DNA of 64,000 nt, taken from assembly GCF_003351345.1 (NCBI RefSeq), contig NZ_QQTO01000034.1, forward strand, positions 62,001 through 126,000, written 5' to 3'. The stretch's first letter is position 1. Every line of letters begins with the position of its first letter. This document shows, piece by piece, positions 8,134 to 16,587 of the stretch. This DNA is from Allobosea caraganae. Its GTDB lineage: Bacteria > Pseudomonadota > Alphaproteobacteria > Rhizobiales > Beijerinckiaceae. Made by a program: the position numbers and the translations under genes. The notes under the pieces are model-generated. The model worked only from the letters and a program-made list of their open reading frames with translations, searched no databases and was not told the origin of the DNA.

Positions 8134-9507
8134 ATGACGATGCCGGCCGCCGACGCAGTCCCCGACTCCCCTTCGGCGAAACCCGCCCGCCACCGCATCG
8201 TCATCGTCGGCGCCGGCTTCGGCGGGCTGGAGGCAGTGCACCGGCTCGCCGGCGTCGATGCCGACATCACCATCATCGACCGGCGCAACCACCACCTGTT
8301 CCAGCCGCTGCTCTATCAGGTCGCGACCGCCTCGCTGGCGACCTCGGAGATCGCCTGGCCGATCCGCTACCTCCTGCGCGGCCGGCTCGAGGTCACCACG
8401 CTGCTCGCCACGGTGACCGGCGTCGATGCTGCCGCGCGAACCGTCCTGCTCGATGATGGCGGCGCCGTGCCCTACGACACGCTCATCCTTGCCACCGGCT
8501 GCCGCCACGCCTATTTCGGCCATGACGAGTGGGAGCCCTTCGCGCCCGGCCTCAAGACGCTGGAAGACGCGACCACCGTACGCCGCCGCATCCTGCTCGC
8601 CTTCGAGCGGGCCGAGCGCGAGGCCGATCCCGACAGCCGTGCCGCGCTCCTGACCTTCGTCATCGTCGGCGCCGGGCCGACCGGGGTCGAGCTCGCCGGC
8701 ACCATCGCCGAGCTGGCGCATGACACGTTGCCGCCCGACTTCCGCAACATCGACACCGACAAGGCCCGCGTCGTCCTGATCGAGGCCGGGCCGCGCGTGC
8801 TGGCGGGCTATGACGAGGACCTCTCGGCCTACGCCCAGCGCTCGCTCGAAGGTCTCGGCGTCGAGGTCGAGCTTGGACGGGCGGTCTCCGAGTGCAGCGC
8901 TGCCGGCGTGATCTATGGCGATCGCACGCTGGCGGCCGCGACCATCATCTGGGCGGCCGGCGTGCGCGCCTCGCCCGCCGCCGAATGGCTTGGCGTCGAG
9001 GCCGATCGCGCCGGGCGGCTCCTGGTCGCACCCGACCTCACCGTGCCCGGCCGGCCCGAGATTTTTGCGGTCGGCGACACCGTGATGATCGCCGATCCTG
9101 AGGGCAAGCCGGTGCCCGGCATCGCGCCCGCCGCCAAGCAGCAGGGCTGGCACGTCGCGGCCACGATCAAGGCGCGGCTCGCCGGCGACAGAGCGTCCCG
9201 TCCCTTCCGCTACAAGCACGCCGGCAGCCTGGCGACGATCGGCAAGCGGCTGGCGGTGATCGATTTCGGCTGGATCAAGCTGCGCGGCGCCGTCGCCTGG
9301 TGGATCTGGGGCCTGGCCCACATCTACTTCCTGATCGGCCTGCGCAACCGGCTCAGCGTGGCGCTGAGCTGGCTCTGGATCCACGCCCGCAACCAGCGCA
9401 GCGCGCGGTTGATCACGCAAGGGCCGGCGGCCGGGCCGGCTGCTGCCGAACAGAAGAAGGTCGAGCGCGGGGAACCCCTCTCCCGAATGGGAGAGGGGCA
9501 GGGGTAA
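8134..9507 (+). CDS. NAD(P)/FAD-dependent oxidoreductase, type II NADH dehydrogenase-like
   Basis: 457 aa, SD GGAGAG. Predicted to oxidise NADH and pass electrons to quinone at the inner face of the membrane without pumping protons. The FAD-binding dinucleotide fold IVIVGAGFGGLEAV is at about residues 22-35, the NADH-binding fold FVIVGAGPTGVELAG at about 173-187, and the second FAD contact EIFAVGDTVMI at about 309-319; PAAKQQGWHVA is also typical of the NDH-2 family. A hydrophobic amphipathic stretch near 390-415 (AWWIWGLAHIYFLIGLRNR) matches the membrane-anchoring C-terminus of NDH-2. The final residues GEPLSRMGEGQG and the stop codon lie inside a dispersed palindrome, so the tail has been replaced or extended by repeat insertion. 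It is a lone gene, not obviously linked to secretion. Confidence 0.88.
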   Translation: MTMPAADAVPDSPSAKPARHRIVIVGAGFGGLEAVHRLAGVDADITIIDRRNHHLFQPLLYQVATASLATSEIAWPIRYLLRGRLEVTTLLATVTGVDAAARTVLLDDGGAVPYDTLILATGCRHAYFGHDEWEPFAPGLKTLEDATTVRRRILLAFERAEREADPDSRAALLTFVIVGAGPTGVELAGTIAELAHDTLPPDFRNIDTDKARVVLIEAGPRVLAGYDEDLSAYAQRSLEGLGVEVELGRAVSECSAAGVIYGDRTLAAATIIWAAGVRASPAAEWLGVEADRAGRLLVAPDLTVPGRPEIFAVGDTVMIADPEGKPVPGIAPAAKQQGWHVAATIKARLAGDRASRPFRYKHAGSLATIGKRLAVIDFGWIKLRGAVAWWIWGLAHIYFLIGLRNRLSVALSWLWIHARNQRSARLITQGPAAGPAAAEQKKVERGEPLSRMGEGQG

Positions 9508-9725
9508 GGGCCCGCCGCCAGACGCTTTGGCTGTGACCTCCCCGTCATGGTCGGCCTTGTGCCGACCATCCACGTCTTTGCCACGCTGTAGCTGGCTGAG
9601 ACGCCGCAAGGCGTGGATGCTCGGCACAAGGCCGAGCATGACGGTGTGGTAGCTGGTTTACCCCCGGGCCCTCATCCGCCCCTGCCGGGGCACCTTCTCC
9701 CATCCGGAAGAAGGAAAGAGACCCG
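9466..9725. repeat. Composite repeat: family B palindrome nested between family D arms
   Basis: A family D hairpin (CCCTCTCCCGAATGGGAGAG, about 9476-9495) is followed by GGGCCCGCCGCCAGACGCTT, a family B palindrome (9542-9644, CCGTCATGGTCGG ... CCGAGCATGACGG) and a second D-like arm with CACCTTCTCCCATCCGG. The same order recurs at 51700-51955. The left end overlaps the last codons of the upstream flavoprotein. Confidence 0.8.
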
Positions 9726-9744
9726 CTCGCCTGACCCCACTGGC

Positions 9745-11310
9745 TCAGGCGATCTTCTTCATCTTGACCGGCTGCGCGGCAATCCCTGTCGGCGATGCCG
9801 CCGCAACGCGCATGAAGTCGTCCAGCGCCTGGCGCTGCGTATCGGAGAGGCGCAGGCCCAGCTTAGAGCGGCGCCAGAGCACATCCGCTGCCCGGCGCGC
9901 GAACTCGGCGCGCATCAGGTAGCGGATTTCGAGCTCGTAGAGATCGGCGCCGAAATGCCGGCCGAGATCGGAGCAGGCCTGCGCGCCGGCCAGGAGCTCG
10001 TGGACCTTGGTGCCATAGGCGCGCGCCAGCCGCGCGATCGTGCTGCGCTTCAGCCAGGGATGGTTGGCGCCGATCGTCTCGACCAGCGCGTCGAAGCCGG
10101 TCACCGGGAAATCGCCGCCCGGCAGGCTCGCCAGCTTCGTCCAGGCCGGCCGCTGCGCCCAATCGGCATGGGGGCCGAACTTCTCGATGGCCGCTTCCGC
10201 CAGGCGGCGGTAGGTCGTGATCTTGCCGCCGAACACCGAGAGCAGGGGCGCCTGCTCCTCCGGCGCGTCGAGGGTCAGCACGTAGTCGCGCGTCGCCTCC
10301 TGGGCTTTTGATGCGCCGTCGTCGTAGAGCGGGCGCACGCCGGAATAGGTCCAGACCACCTTGTCGCGGGTCACCGGCTCGCGGAAATACTCGCTCGCGG
10401 CGGTGCAGAGATAGTCGATCTCCTCGGCGGTGATCGCGACCTGGCTCGGATCGCCGCGATAGTCGCGGTCGGTGGTGCCGATCAGCGTGAAGTCGCGCTC
10501 ATAGGGAATGGCGAAGACGATGCGCCCGTCGCCGTTCTGGAAGATGTAGCAGCGGTCATGGTCGAACAGCTTGCGCACCACGATATGGCTGCCCTGGACC
10601 ATGCGCACGGCGGCCTTGGTCTCGGAGCGCACGATGCCGTTCAGCACCTCGCCGACCCAGGGGCCGGCGGCATTGACCAGCGCCTTGGCCAGGGTGGTCT
10701 CGCGCCGGCCGTCGCGGTCGGTCACGATCTGCCACAGCCCGTCCTTGCGCTCGGCCGAGACCACCTTGGTGCCGGTGCGGATATCGGCGCCGCGCGCGGC
10801 CGCGTCAGCCGCGTTCAGCACGACGAGGCGCGAATCCTCGACCCAGCAATCGGAATATTCGAAGGCCTTGGCGTGGCCGTTCTTCAGCGGCTGGCCGGCG
10901 GCCTCGCGGCCGAGGTCGAGCGTGCGCGTCGGCGGCAGCAATTTGCGCCCGCCGAGATGGTCGTAGAGGAAGAGGCCGAGCCTGAGCAACCAGGCCGGGC
11001 GCAGGCCCTCATGGTGCGGCAGCACGAAGCGCAAGGGACGGATGATGTGCGGCGCCATGCGCCACAGCACCTCGCGCTCCATCAGCGCCTCGCGCACCAG
11101 CCGGAACTCGTAATGCTCGAGATAGCGCAGCCCGCCATGGATCAGCTTGGTCGAGGCCGAGGAGGTCGCGCTGGCGAGGTCGTTCTGCTCGAACAGCACG
11201 ACGGAAGCGCCGCGCCCGGCGGCGTCGCGGGCAATGCCACAGCCATTCACGCCGCCGCCGATGACGGCGAGATCGAAGGGGGCTCCAGGATTGGGATGAA
11301 CGGCGTTCAC
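9745..11310 (-). CDS. glpD: Aerobic glycerol-3-phosphate dehydrogenase
   Basis: 521 aa from the GTG at 11310, chosen because AAGGAG lies 6 bp upstream; an earlier TTG at 11328 would overlap that site. Flavoenzyme that oxidises sn-glycerol 3-phosphate to dihydroxyacetone phosphate and feeds the quinone pool at the inner membrane. The FAD fold is FDLAVIGGGVNGCGIARDAA near the N-terminus, followed by the family signature SSASTKLIHGGLRYLE and later NAAGPWV and SVFGGKITTYRRLAE. Length and order match GlpD. It is encoded convergently with the preceding flavoprotein. The DeoR-family gene lies immediately upstream on the same strand. TTCG boxes in the promoter suggest repression by that regulator. 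Confidence 0.95.
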   Translation of the reverse strand: MNAVHPNPGAPFDLAVIGGGVNGCGIARDAAGRGASVVLFEQNDLASATSSASTKLIHGGLRYLEHYEFRLVREALMEREVLWRMAPHIIRPLRFVLPHHEGLRPAWLLRLGLFLYDHLGGRKLLPPTRTLDLGREAAGQPLKNGHAKAFEYSDCWVEDSRLVVLNAADAAARGADIRTGTKVVSAERKDGLWQIVTDRDGRRETTLAKALVNAAGPWVGEVLNGIVRSETKAAVRMVQGSHIVVRKLFDHDRCYIFQNGDGRIVFAIPYERDFTLIGTTDRDYRGDPSQVAITAEEIDYLCTAASEYFREPVTRDKVVWTYSGVRPLYDDGASKAQEATRDYVLTLDAPEEQAPLLSVFGGKITTYRRLAEAAIEKFGPHADWAQRPAWTKLASLPGGDFPVTGFDALVETIGANHPWLKRSTIARLARAYGTKVHELLAGAQACSDLGRHFGADLYELEIRYLMRAEFARRAADVLWRRSKLGLRLSDTQRQALDDFMRVAAASPTGIAAQPVKMKKIA

Positions 11311-11337
11311 GACGTCTCCTTGAGCCAACCTTTCAGG

Positions 11338-11434
11338 TTCGGTTGACTTTCACTTTGGCGATGCTTCGATCATATGTGAACTATTAAACGAAAGCAATCC
11401 GAAAATAACGAAACTCAAGCGAACCAATGCGAAC
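11338..11434 (-). promoter_or_regulatory. Probable GlpR operator array upstream of glpD
   Basis: Read on the minus strand, 11386-11434 holds five TTCG cores spaced 10-11 bp apart (TTCGCATTGG, TTCGCTTGAG, TTTCGTTATT, TTCGGATTGC, TTTCGTTTAA). A further TTCG lies near 11338. Direct repeats of TTTCG-type boxes are the known target of GlpR-like DeoR repressors. The helical phasing puts all cores on one face of the DNA. Confidence 0.65.
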
Positions 11435-11474
11435 GTCCAAGCGCGCTAGAAAAACGTGATCTTCACCAAAAGTG

Positions 11475-11525
11475 AGAGCATGGCTTACGCGAAAAGCCGG
11501 TTCCCCCCTTTTCGCGCCATGCTCT
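11475..11525. repeat. Long hairpin between glpR and glpD
   Basis: Outer arms AGAGCATGGC (11475-11484) and GCCATGCTCT (11516-11525) enclose inner arms GCGAAAAG (11489-11496) and CTTTTCGC (11508-11515). It lies just downstream of the regulator stop on the minus strand and may serve as its terminator. It looks like another small dispersed palindrome type, but there is only one copy in the window. Confidence 0.7.
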
Positions 11526-11530
11526 AAGCG

Positions 11531-12307
11531 TCACTCCTGCCGCCCGACTTCGACAAGCTGGACGGCTTCCGTCTTGCAGAGCGCACGCAGGGTCTGTGAG
11601 GGCAACTCGTCGGTGACGAAGACATCCACCTCGCCGAGATGCCCGATGCGGATCGGCGCGGCGCGCTCCAGCTTCATCCGGTCGGCGACCAGCATGACCT
11701 GGCGCGCATTGTCGATGATCGCGCGCGAGACGCGCACTTCGCGGATGTCGAAATCGAGCAGCGCCCCGTCGTCGTCGATGGCGGAGGCCCCGATCACGGC
11801 ATAATCGACTTTGAACTGCGTGATGAAATCGACCGTAGCCGAGCCGATCAGCGCGCCATCGGCTCGCCTGACCGGACCGCCGGCGACCACGACCTCGATC
11901 TTCGGCTGGCGATAGAGCAGCGTCGCGACATTGAGGTTGTTGGTGATGACGAGCAGCCCTTCATGCTGCATCAGGGCGCGGGCCACCTCCTCGGTCGTGG
12001 TGCCGATATTGATGAAGAGCGAGGCGTTGTTGGGAATCAGCTTTGCCGCCGCCTCGCCGATCGCGCGCTTTTCCGGCTGCGAGATGAAGCGCCTGGCTTC
12101 ATAGGCGACATTCTCGACGCCTGAGGCGATCACCGCGCCGCCATGGACGCGCGTCATCAGCTTGCGGTCGCACAACTCATTGAGATCCTTGCGGATCGTC
12201 TGCGGGCTGACCTCGAAGCGCGCCGCGAGATCGTCGACGCTGACCCGCCCCAGCGCCCGGGCCGTGTCGAGGATCTCGGCCTGCCGGGGCGTGCTGAACT
12301 GGTCCAT
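11531..12307 (-). CDS. glpR: DeoR-family glycerol-3-phosphate regulon repressor
   Basis: 258 aa. The N-terminal winged helix-turn-helix contains RQAEILDTARALGRVSVDDL and VSPQTIRKDLNELC, which is the DeoR signature; the C-terminal DeoR sensor domain shows FINIGTTTEEVARAL and a conserved Asp/Lys pocket (DIREVRVSRAIID, VADRMKLER). This domain binds a sugar phosphate, here most likely glycerol 3-phosphate, to release DNA. The gene sits directly upstream of glpD in the same orientation, with about 220 bp between the coding regions. TTTCG boxes lie both upstream of itself and of glpD, fitting autoregulation. Another DeoR specificity is possible but context makes GlpR by far the likeliest. Confidence 0.9.
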   Translation of the reverse strand: MDQFSTPRQAEILDTARALGRVSVDDLAARFEVSPQTIRKDLNELCDRKLMTRVHGGAVIASGVENVAYEARRFISQPEKRAIGEAAAKLIPNNASLFINIGTTTEEVARALMQHEGLLVITNNLNVATLLYRQPKIEVVVAGGPVRRADGALIGSATVDFITQFKVDYAVIGASAIDDDGALLDFDIREVRVSRAIIDNARQVMLVADRMKLERAAPIRIGHLGEVDVFVTDELPSQTLRALCKTEAVQLVEVGRQE

Positions 12308-12310
12308 GGA

Positions 12311-12374
12311 GTTTCGCTTTCACATTCGCTGCGCTTTCGGTTTGCCATGAAACCACGCTGCGAACGAATGCGAA
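12311..12374 (-). promoter_or_regulatory. TTTCG boxes in the glpR promoter
   Basis: On the plus strand TTTCG/TTCG occurs at 12312-12316, 12325-12328 and 12335-12339, and inverted CGAA cores at 12361-12374. The first box lies only 4 bp from the start codon, where an SD would be expected; no good SD is visible. This arrangement suggests that the repressor shuts off its own gene. Confidence 0.55.
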
Positions 12375-12400
12375 ATTGAGAGTTGGCCGGCAAGCGGCTT

Positions 12401-12562
12401 CCCCTTCTCCCCCTGCGGGAGAAGGTGGCAGCGCGAAGCGCTGACGGATGAGGGGTTGCGCGACGATGGCAGCGTCGGCGGGTGGCATCATCGACATTCG
12501 GAAAGGGTGGCGCGACCCCTCATCCGGCGCTGCGCGCCACCTTCTCCCGCAAGGGGAGAAGG
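12401..12562. repeat. Inverted repeat related to family D
   Basis: Left part CCCCTTCTCCCCCTGCGGGA ... GATGAGGGGTTGCGCGA and right part TCGCGTC-like GCGCGACCCCTCATCCGGCG ... CTCCCGCAAGGGGAGAAGG are mutually inverted over most of their length. It fills the gap between the glpR promoter and the dehydratase stop and is the only content of this 262-bp gap besides the promoter. Confidence 0.75.
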
Positions 12563-12569
12563 AAAGGAG

Positions 12570-14273
12570 CTAGCAGAAATCGAAATCGACACCCTCGTCG
12601 GCCTGGAGCACATGCTCGTCGTAGAGCCGGTCGTAGCCGCGGCGCGTCACGACCGGCGGCGCCGGCAGCGCCTTGCGCCGAACCTCCAGCTCGGTCTCGT
12701 CGACCAGCAGGTCGAGCCGCCGCTCGGCGACGCTGAGCCTGATCCGGTCGCCGTTGCGCACCAGCGCCAGCGGCCCCCCGACCGCGGCTTCCGGTGCGAC
12801 GTGCAGCACGATCGCGCCATAGGCGGTGCCGGACATGCGCGCGTCGGAGATGCGGACCATGTCCTTGACGCCCTTCGAGGCGAGCTTGCGCGGGATCGGT
12901 AGGTAGCCGGCCTCCGGCATCGCCGCGCTGCTGCGCGGGCCGGCATTTTGCAGCACCAGGATATCGTCGGCGGTGACGTCGAGCTCGGGGCTGTCGATCC
13001 GCGCCGCGAGGTCCTCCAGCGAGGAGAACACCACGGCCCGGCCCTCATGCTCGAGCAAGCGCTTCTCGGCCGCGGCCCGCTTCACGATCGCGCCGCGCGG
13101 CGCCAGCGTGCCGAACACGGCGACGAGCCCGCCATCGGGATCGACCGGCTCGGCGCGCGGGCGCACGATGCTGCGGTCGACCTGGTCGACCAGCGGCTCG
13201 TCGATCAGCTCGCCCAGCGTCTTGCCTGTGACGGTCATGCAGTCCAGGTGCATCAGGTCGCGGAGCTCCTTCAGCACGGCGGGCACGCCGCCGCCGGCGA
13301 AGAAATCCTCCATGTAGTTGTCGCCGACCGGCTTCAGGTTCACCAGAACCGGCGTCTCGTCCGAGAGCTGGTTCAGCCGGTTGAGGTCGACCTTGACGCC
13401 GGCCCGGCGCGCGATCGCGGTCAGGTGCACCACGGCATTGGTCGAGCCGGAGATCGCCAGCAGCATGCGCCAGGCGTTCTCGAGCGACTTCTCGGTGACG
13501 ATCTGCTTCGGCAGCAGCGTCGTCGTGCCGATGAGTTCCACCGCGCGTTTGCCGCTCTCCTCGGCGCAGCGCAGCCGGTCGGCATGCACGGCCGGGATCG
13601 CCGCCGAGCGCGGCAGCGACAGGCCGAGCGTCTCGGCGATGCAGGCCATGGTGCTGGCGGTGCCCATCACGGCGCAGGTGCCGGCGGTCGTGGCCAGCCG
13701 GCCCTCGACCATCTCGATCTCCTCCCGGTCGATGTCTCCAGCCCGGAAGCGCGCCCAGAAGCGCCGGCAATCGGTGCAGGCGCCGAGCCGCTCGCCCTTG
13801 TAGCGCCCGGTCGACATCGGCCCGGCGACGAGCTGCACGGTCGGCACATTGGCCGAGAGCGCCGCCATCAGCTGCGCCGGCACGGTCTTGTCGCAGCCGC
13901 CCATCAGCACGACCGCGTCGATCGGCTGAGCCCGGATCATCTCCTCGGTGCCCATCGCCATCAGGTTGCGGAATTTCAGGCTGGTCGGGTTGAGGAAGAC
14001 CTCGCCGAGCGAGATCGTCGGGAACTCGACCGGCAGGCCGCCGGCCATCAGCACGCCGCGCTTTATCGCCTCGAGCAGCTCCGGGAAGTGCCGGTGGCAA
14101 TTGTTGAAGCCGCTATAGGTGTTGGCGATGCCGACGATCGGCCGCGCCAGCGCCTCGTTCGAATAGCCCATCGAGCGCGCGAAGGAGCGGCGCAGATAGG
14201 CGGCGAATTCGGGATCGCCGTAATTGGTCAGGCCCCCGGCAATGCCGCGCCGCTTCGGTTCGTTATCGCTCAT
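12570..14273 (-). CDS. IlvD/Edd-family sugar-acid dehydratase (paralogue 1)
   Basis: 567 aa. Family enzymes remove water from a polyhydroxy acid to give a 2-keto-3-deoxy acid using a [2Fe-2S] cluster and Mg2+. The three cluster cysteines are at 59 (FNNCHRHF), 127 (MGGCDKT) and 200 (AGTCAVMGTAST), the positions described for rhizobial L-arabinonate dehydratase. DARMSGTAYG near the C-terminus carries the catalytic Ser loop. This fits the sugar-acid branch rather than amino-acid biosynthetic IlvD. It is the last gene of an operon with an enolase-superfamily enzyme, an aldolase and an aldehyde dehydrogenase (45 bp after the latter), so it acts in a sugar-acid breakdown route. The exact substrate (arabonate, xylonate, fuconate or similar) cannot be read from the sequence. 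Confidence 0.88.
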   Translation of the reverse strand: MSDNEPKRRGIAGGLTNYGDPEFAAYLRRSFARSMGYSNEALARPIVGIANTYSGFNNCHRHFPELLEAIKRGVLMAGGLPVEFPTISLGEVFLNPTSLKFRNLMAMGTEEMIRAQPIDAVVLMGGCDKTVPAQLMAALSANVPTVQLVAGPMSTGRYKGERLGACTDCRRFWARFRAGDIDREEIEMVEGRLATTAGTCAVMGTASTMACIAETLGLSLPRSAAIPAVHADRLRCAEESGKRAVELIGTTTLLPKQIVTEKSLENAWRMLLAISGSTNAVVHLTAIARRAGVKVDLNRLNQLSDETPVLVNLKPVGDNYMEDFFAGGGVPAVLKELRDLMHLDCMTVTGKTLGELIDEPLVDQVDRSIVRPRAEPVDPDGGLVAVFGTLAPRGAIVKRAAAEKRLLEHEGRAVVFSSLEDLAARIDSPELDVTADDILVLQNAGPRSSAAMPEAGYLPIPRKLASKGVKDMVRISDARMSGTAYGAIVLHVAPEAAVGGPLALVRNGDRIRLSVAERRLDLLVDETELEVRRKALPAPPVVTRRGYDRLYDEHVLQADEGVDFDFC

Positions 14274-14318
14274 GCCGCAGCACCATCCCTAGAGCCATTT
14301 ATCGTCCGGCCTGATAGC

Positions 14319-15755
14319 TCAGGCCGGAGCGTTATGGACGAATTTCGTGTTGAGGTATTCGCGCACGCCCTCAGCGCCGCCCTCGCGGCCGAAGCCGCTC
14401 TGCTTGATGCCGCCGAACGGCGCCTCAGGCACAGCGACGACGGTCGTGTTGACGCCGAGCACGCCGACCTGCAACTCGCGCGTGACATGGTCGATCGCGC
14501 TCTTCGAGCTGGCGAAGAGATAGCCGGCAAGGCCGAACTCGACTGCGTTGGCTCGCGTGATCGCCTCGTCGGCGCTGGCGCAGCGCACCACGGCCGCCAC
14601 CGGCGCGAAGGGCTCGTCGGAGAGGATCGAAGCATCGGGAGGGAGGTCGGTCAGCACGGTCGGCTCGAAGAAGAAGCCGCGGTTGAGGCTGGCCGGGCGC
14701 TTGCCGCCACTGGCCACCGTCGCGCCCTTGCCCACGGCGTCCTCGACCAGGCGCTCGGCCCGGTCGCGCTGGCGGGCGGTCGCGAGCGGCCCCATCACCA
14801 CGCCGTCGTCGAGCCCGTTGCCGAGGCGCAGCGCCTGCGCCTTCGCCGCCATCTTTTCGGTGAAGGCGTCGGCGATCGTCTCGTGCACGAAGAAGCGGCT
14901 CGGCGAGGTGCAGACCTGGCCGGCATTGCGGTACTTGCCGCCGACGGCGGCAGTCGCCGCCTTCTCGACATCGGCATCGCCCAGCACGATGAAGGGGGCG
15001 TGGCCGCCGAGCTCCATGGTGATGCGCTTCACCGTATCCGCCGCCTGCCGCATCAGCAGCTGGCCGACGCGGGTCGAGCCGGTGAAGCTGAGCTTGCGCA
15101 CGGCCGGCGCCGCCATCAGCGGCACTACGACCTGCTCCGGCGAGCCGAAGAGCAGGTTGACGGCACCGTTGGGCAGGCCGGCATCATGGCAGCAGCGCAC
15201 CAGCTCGGCGACGCAGGCCGGCGCCTCCTCGGCCGGGCGCAGGATCACCGTGCAGCCGGCGGCGAGCGCCATGGCGAGCTTGCGCGAGGCCAGGCTGATC
15301 GGAAAATTCCAGGCCGCCAGCGCCAGCACGACGCCGACGGGCTCATGCGAGATCTCGAAGCGCGCGCCGGGCGTGCGCCCATCGAGCGTATAGCCGTGCA
15401 GGCGGCGCGCCTCGTCGGCGCAATAGTCGAAATACTCGGCGGAGACGGCGACCTCGGTGCGCGCCTCCGGCAGTGGCTTGCCGATCTCCATGGTCAGCAG
15501 GCGGGCGATCAGCTCCTGCCGCTCGCGCAGCAGGGAGGCGACCTTGCGCAGCACGTTGCAGCGCTCCCACGGCACGGTCTTGCGCCAGACCTCAAACCCG
15601 CGCTGCGCCGCAGCCAGCGCCGCCTCGACCTCGGCCGGGCCGGCTGAGGGCACCGAGCCGAGGGTCTCCTCGGTCGCGGGGTTGAGGACCTCGATCCGGT
15701 CGGCGCCGGTTTTCTCGATATAGGCCCCGTCGATGAACAGGCTGGCGGCGTACAT
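14319..15755 (-). CDS. NAD(P)-dependent aldehyde dehydrogenase
   Basis: 478 aa, SD GAGGA. Oxidises an aldehyde to the acid; in this operon the aldehyde is probably the aldolase product (for example lactaldehyde or glycolaldehyde) or a semialdehyde. The catalytic pair is Glu249 (MELGGHAP) and Cys282 (GQVCTSPSR); the cofactor loop FTGSTRVGQ is at 225-233. The usual Lys of the KPAE cofactor motif is Arg here (ILRPAEEAP, residue 173), which could affect NAD/NADP binding. Overall it resembles the succinate-semialdehyde/alpha-ketoglutarate-semialdehyde group. Twenty-seven bp separate it from the aldolase upstream and 45 bp from the dehydratase downstream. Confidence 0.9.
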   Translation of the reverse strand: MYAASLFIDGAYIEKTGADRIEVLNPATEETLGSVPSAGPAEVEAALAAAQRGFEVWRKTVPWERCNVLRKVASLLRERQELIARLLTMEIGKPLPEARTEVAVSAEYFDYCADEARRLHGYTLDGRTPGARFEISHEPVGVVLALAAWNFPISLASRKLAMALAAGCTVILRPAEEAPACVAELVRCCHDAGLPNGAVNLLFGSPEQVVVPLMAAPAVRKLSFTGSTRVGQLLMRQAADTVKRITMELGGHAPFIVLGDADVEKAATAAVGGKYRNAGQVCTSPSRFFVHETIADAFTEKMAAKAQALRLGNGLDDGVVMGPLATARQRDRAERLVEDAVGKGATVASGGKRPASLNRGFFFEPTVLTDLPPDASILSDEPFAPVAAVVRCASADEAITRANAVEFGLAGYLFASSKSAIDHVTRELQVGVLGVNTTVVAVPEAPFGGIKQSGFGREGGAEGVREYLNTKFVHNAPA

Positions 15756-15782
15756 GGTGCGGTCCTCGATGGGGAAGGCGGC

Positions 15783-16559
15783 TCAGGCCGCGTTGATCTC
15801 GGCGAGCAGAGCTTCGCTGCGGCGGGCCAGGATTGCGGTGTCAGAACCGACGGCGATGTAGCTATAGCCCTGCGTGAAGAGCTCGCGCGCCTCGGCGACG
15901 TTGAAATTCAGGATGCCGGGAGCCTTGCCGGTCTTCTTGATGACGCCGACCATTTTGTCGATCTCGGCCCGGACCTCGGGCGCGCCCGGCTTGCCGAACA
16001 GGCCCATATTGGCGGCGAGGTCGTTGGGGCCGACGAAGATGCCGTCGACGCCCTCGATCGCGCCGATCTCGGGAATCGCGGCGCCCGCCGCCGGCGTCTC
16101 GATCTGGACGATGATGCACTGCTCCTCATGGTAGCGCTCGCCATAGTCCTTGATGCGCGCGTAGTTGTTGCCGCGCATGTTGCCGCTGACGCCGCGGATG
16201 CCATGCGGCGGATAGCGCGTCGCGGCGACGGCGGCGCGGGCCTCCTCGGCCGATTGCACGAAGGGCACCATGAAGGAGCGCACGCCGGCATCGAGCAGGC
16301 GCTTCATCATGATCGGCTCGTTCCAGGGGATGCGCACCACGAGTTCGGCCGTGCCGCCGCGAGCGGCACGCAGATGGTGGGCGACCTGCGAGGCGTCGAC
16401 CGGCGTGTGCTCCATGTCGAGCAGCATCCAGGAATAGCCGGAGCCGGCGAGGATCTCGGTTGCGTTCGGGCTCTCCAGCGTCAGCCAGAGGCCGGGCTGG
16501 CGCTTGCCTTCGGCGAGGCCGCGCTTGAAGAGGTTCGGCTGCAAGGTCGCGTTCGACAT
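15783..16559 (-). CDS. HpcH/HpaI-family class II aldolase (2-keto-3-deoxy acid aldolase)
   Basis: 258 aa. Metal-dependent pyruvate aldolase that splits a 2-keto-3-deoxy acid into pyruvate and an aldehyde. Recognisable blocks are GLWLTLESPNATEILAGSGY, LLDMEHTPVD, RIPWNEPIMMKRLLDAG, the metal/pyruvate site IVQIETPAAG (Glu) and GIFVGPNDLAANMG (Asp). Length matches HpaI, RhmA and GarL. It follows an enolase-superfamily enzyme by 28 bp and precedes an aldehyde dehydrogenase, the gene set used for L-rhamnonate-type sugar acids; the true substrate is inferred only. Confidence 0.9.
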   Translation of the reverse strand: MSNATLQPNLFKRGLAEGKRQPGLWLTLESPNATEILAGSGYSWMLLDMEHTPVDASQVAHHLRAARGGTAELVVRIPWNEPIMMKRLLDAGVRSFMVPFVQSAEEARAAVAATRYPPHGIRGVSGNMRGNNYARIKDYGERYHEEQCIIVQIETPAAGAAIPEIGAIEGVDGIFVGPNDLAANMGLFGKPGAPEVRAEIDKMVGVIKKTGKAPGILNFNVAEARELFTQGYSYIAVGSDTAILARRSEALLAEINAA

Positions 16560-16587
16560 GGGCTGTCTTCCAGTCAGTTCGGGGAGG

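Noticed and set aside
12948..15647. An 899-codon plus-strand open frame
   Set aside because: It lies antisense to the dehydratase and aldehyde dehydrogenase genes, which have full conserved motifs. Long antisense frames are expected at this GC content, and its residues (many R, H, A, G, D) show no family signature.
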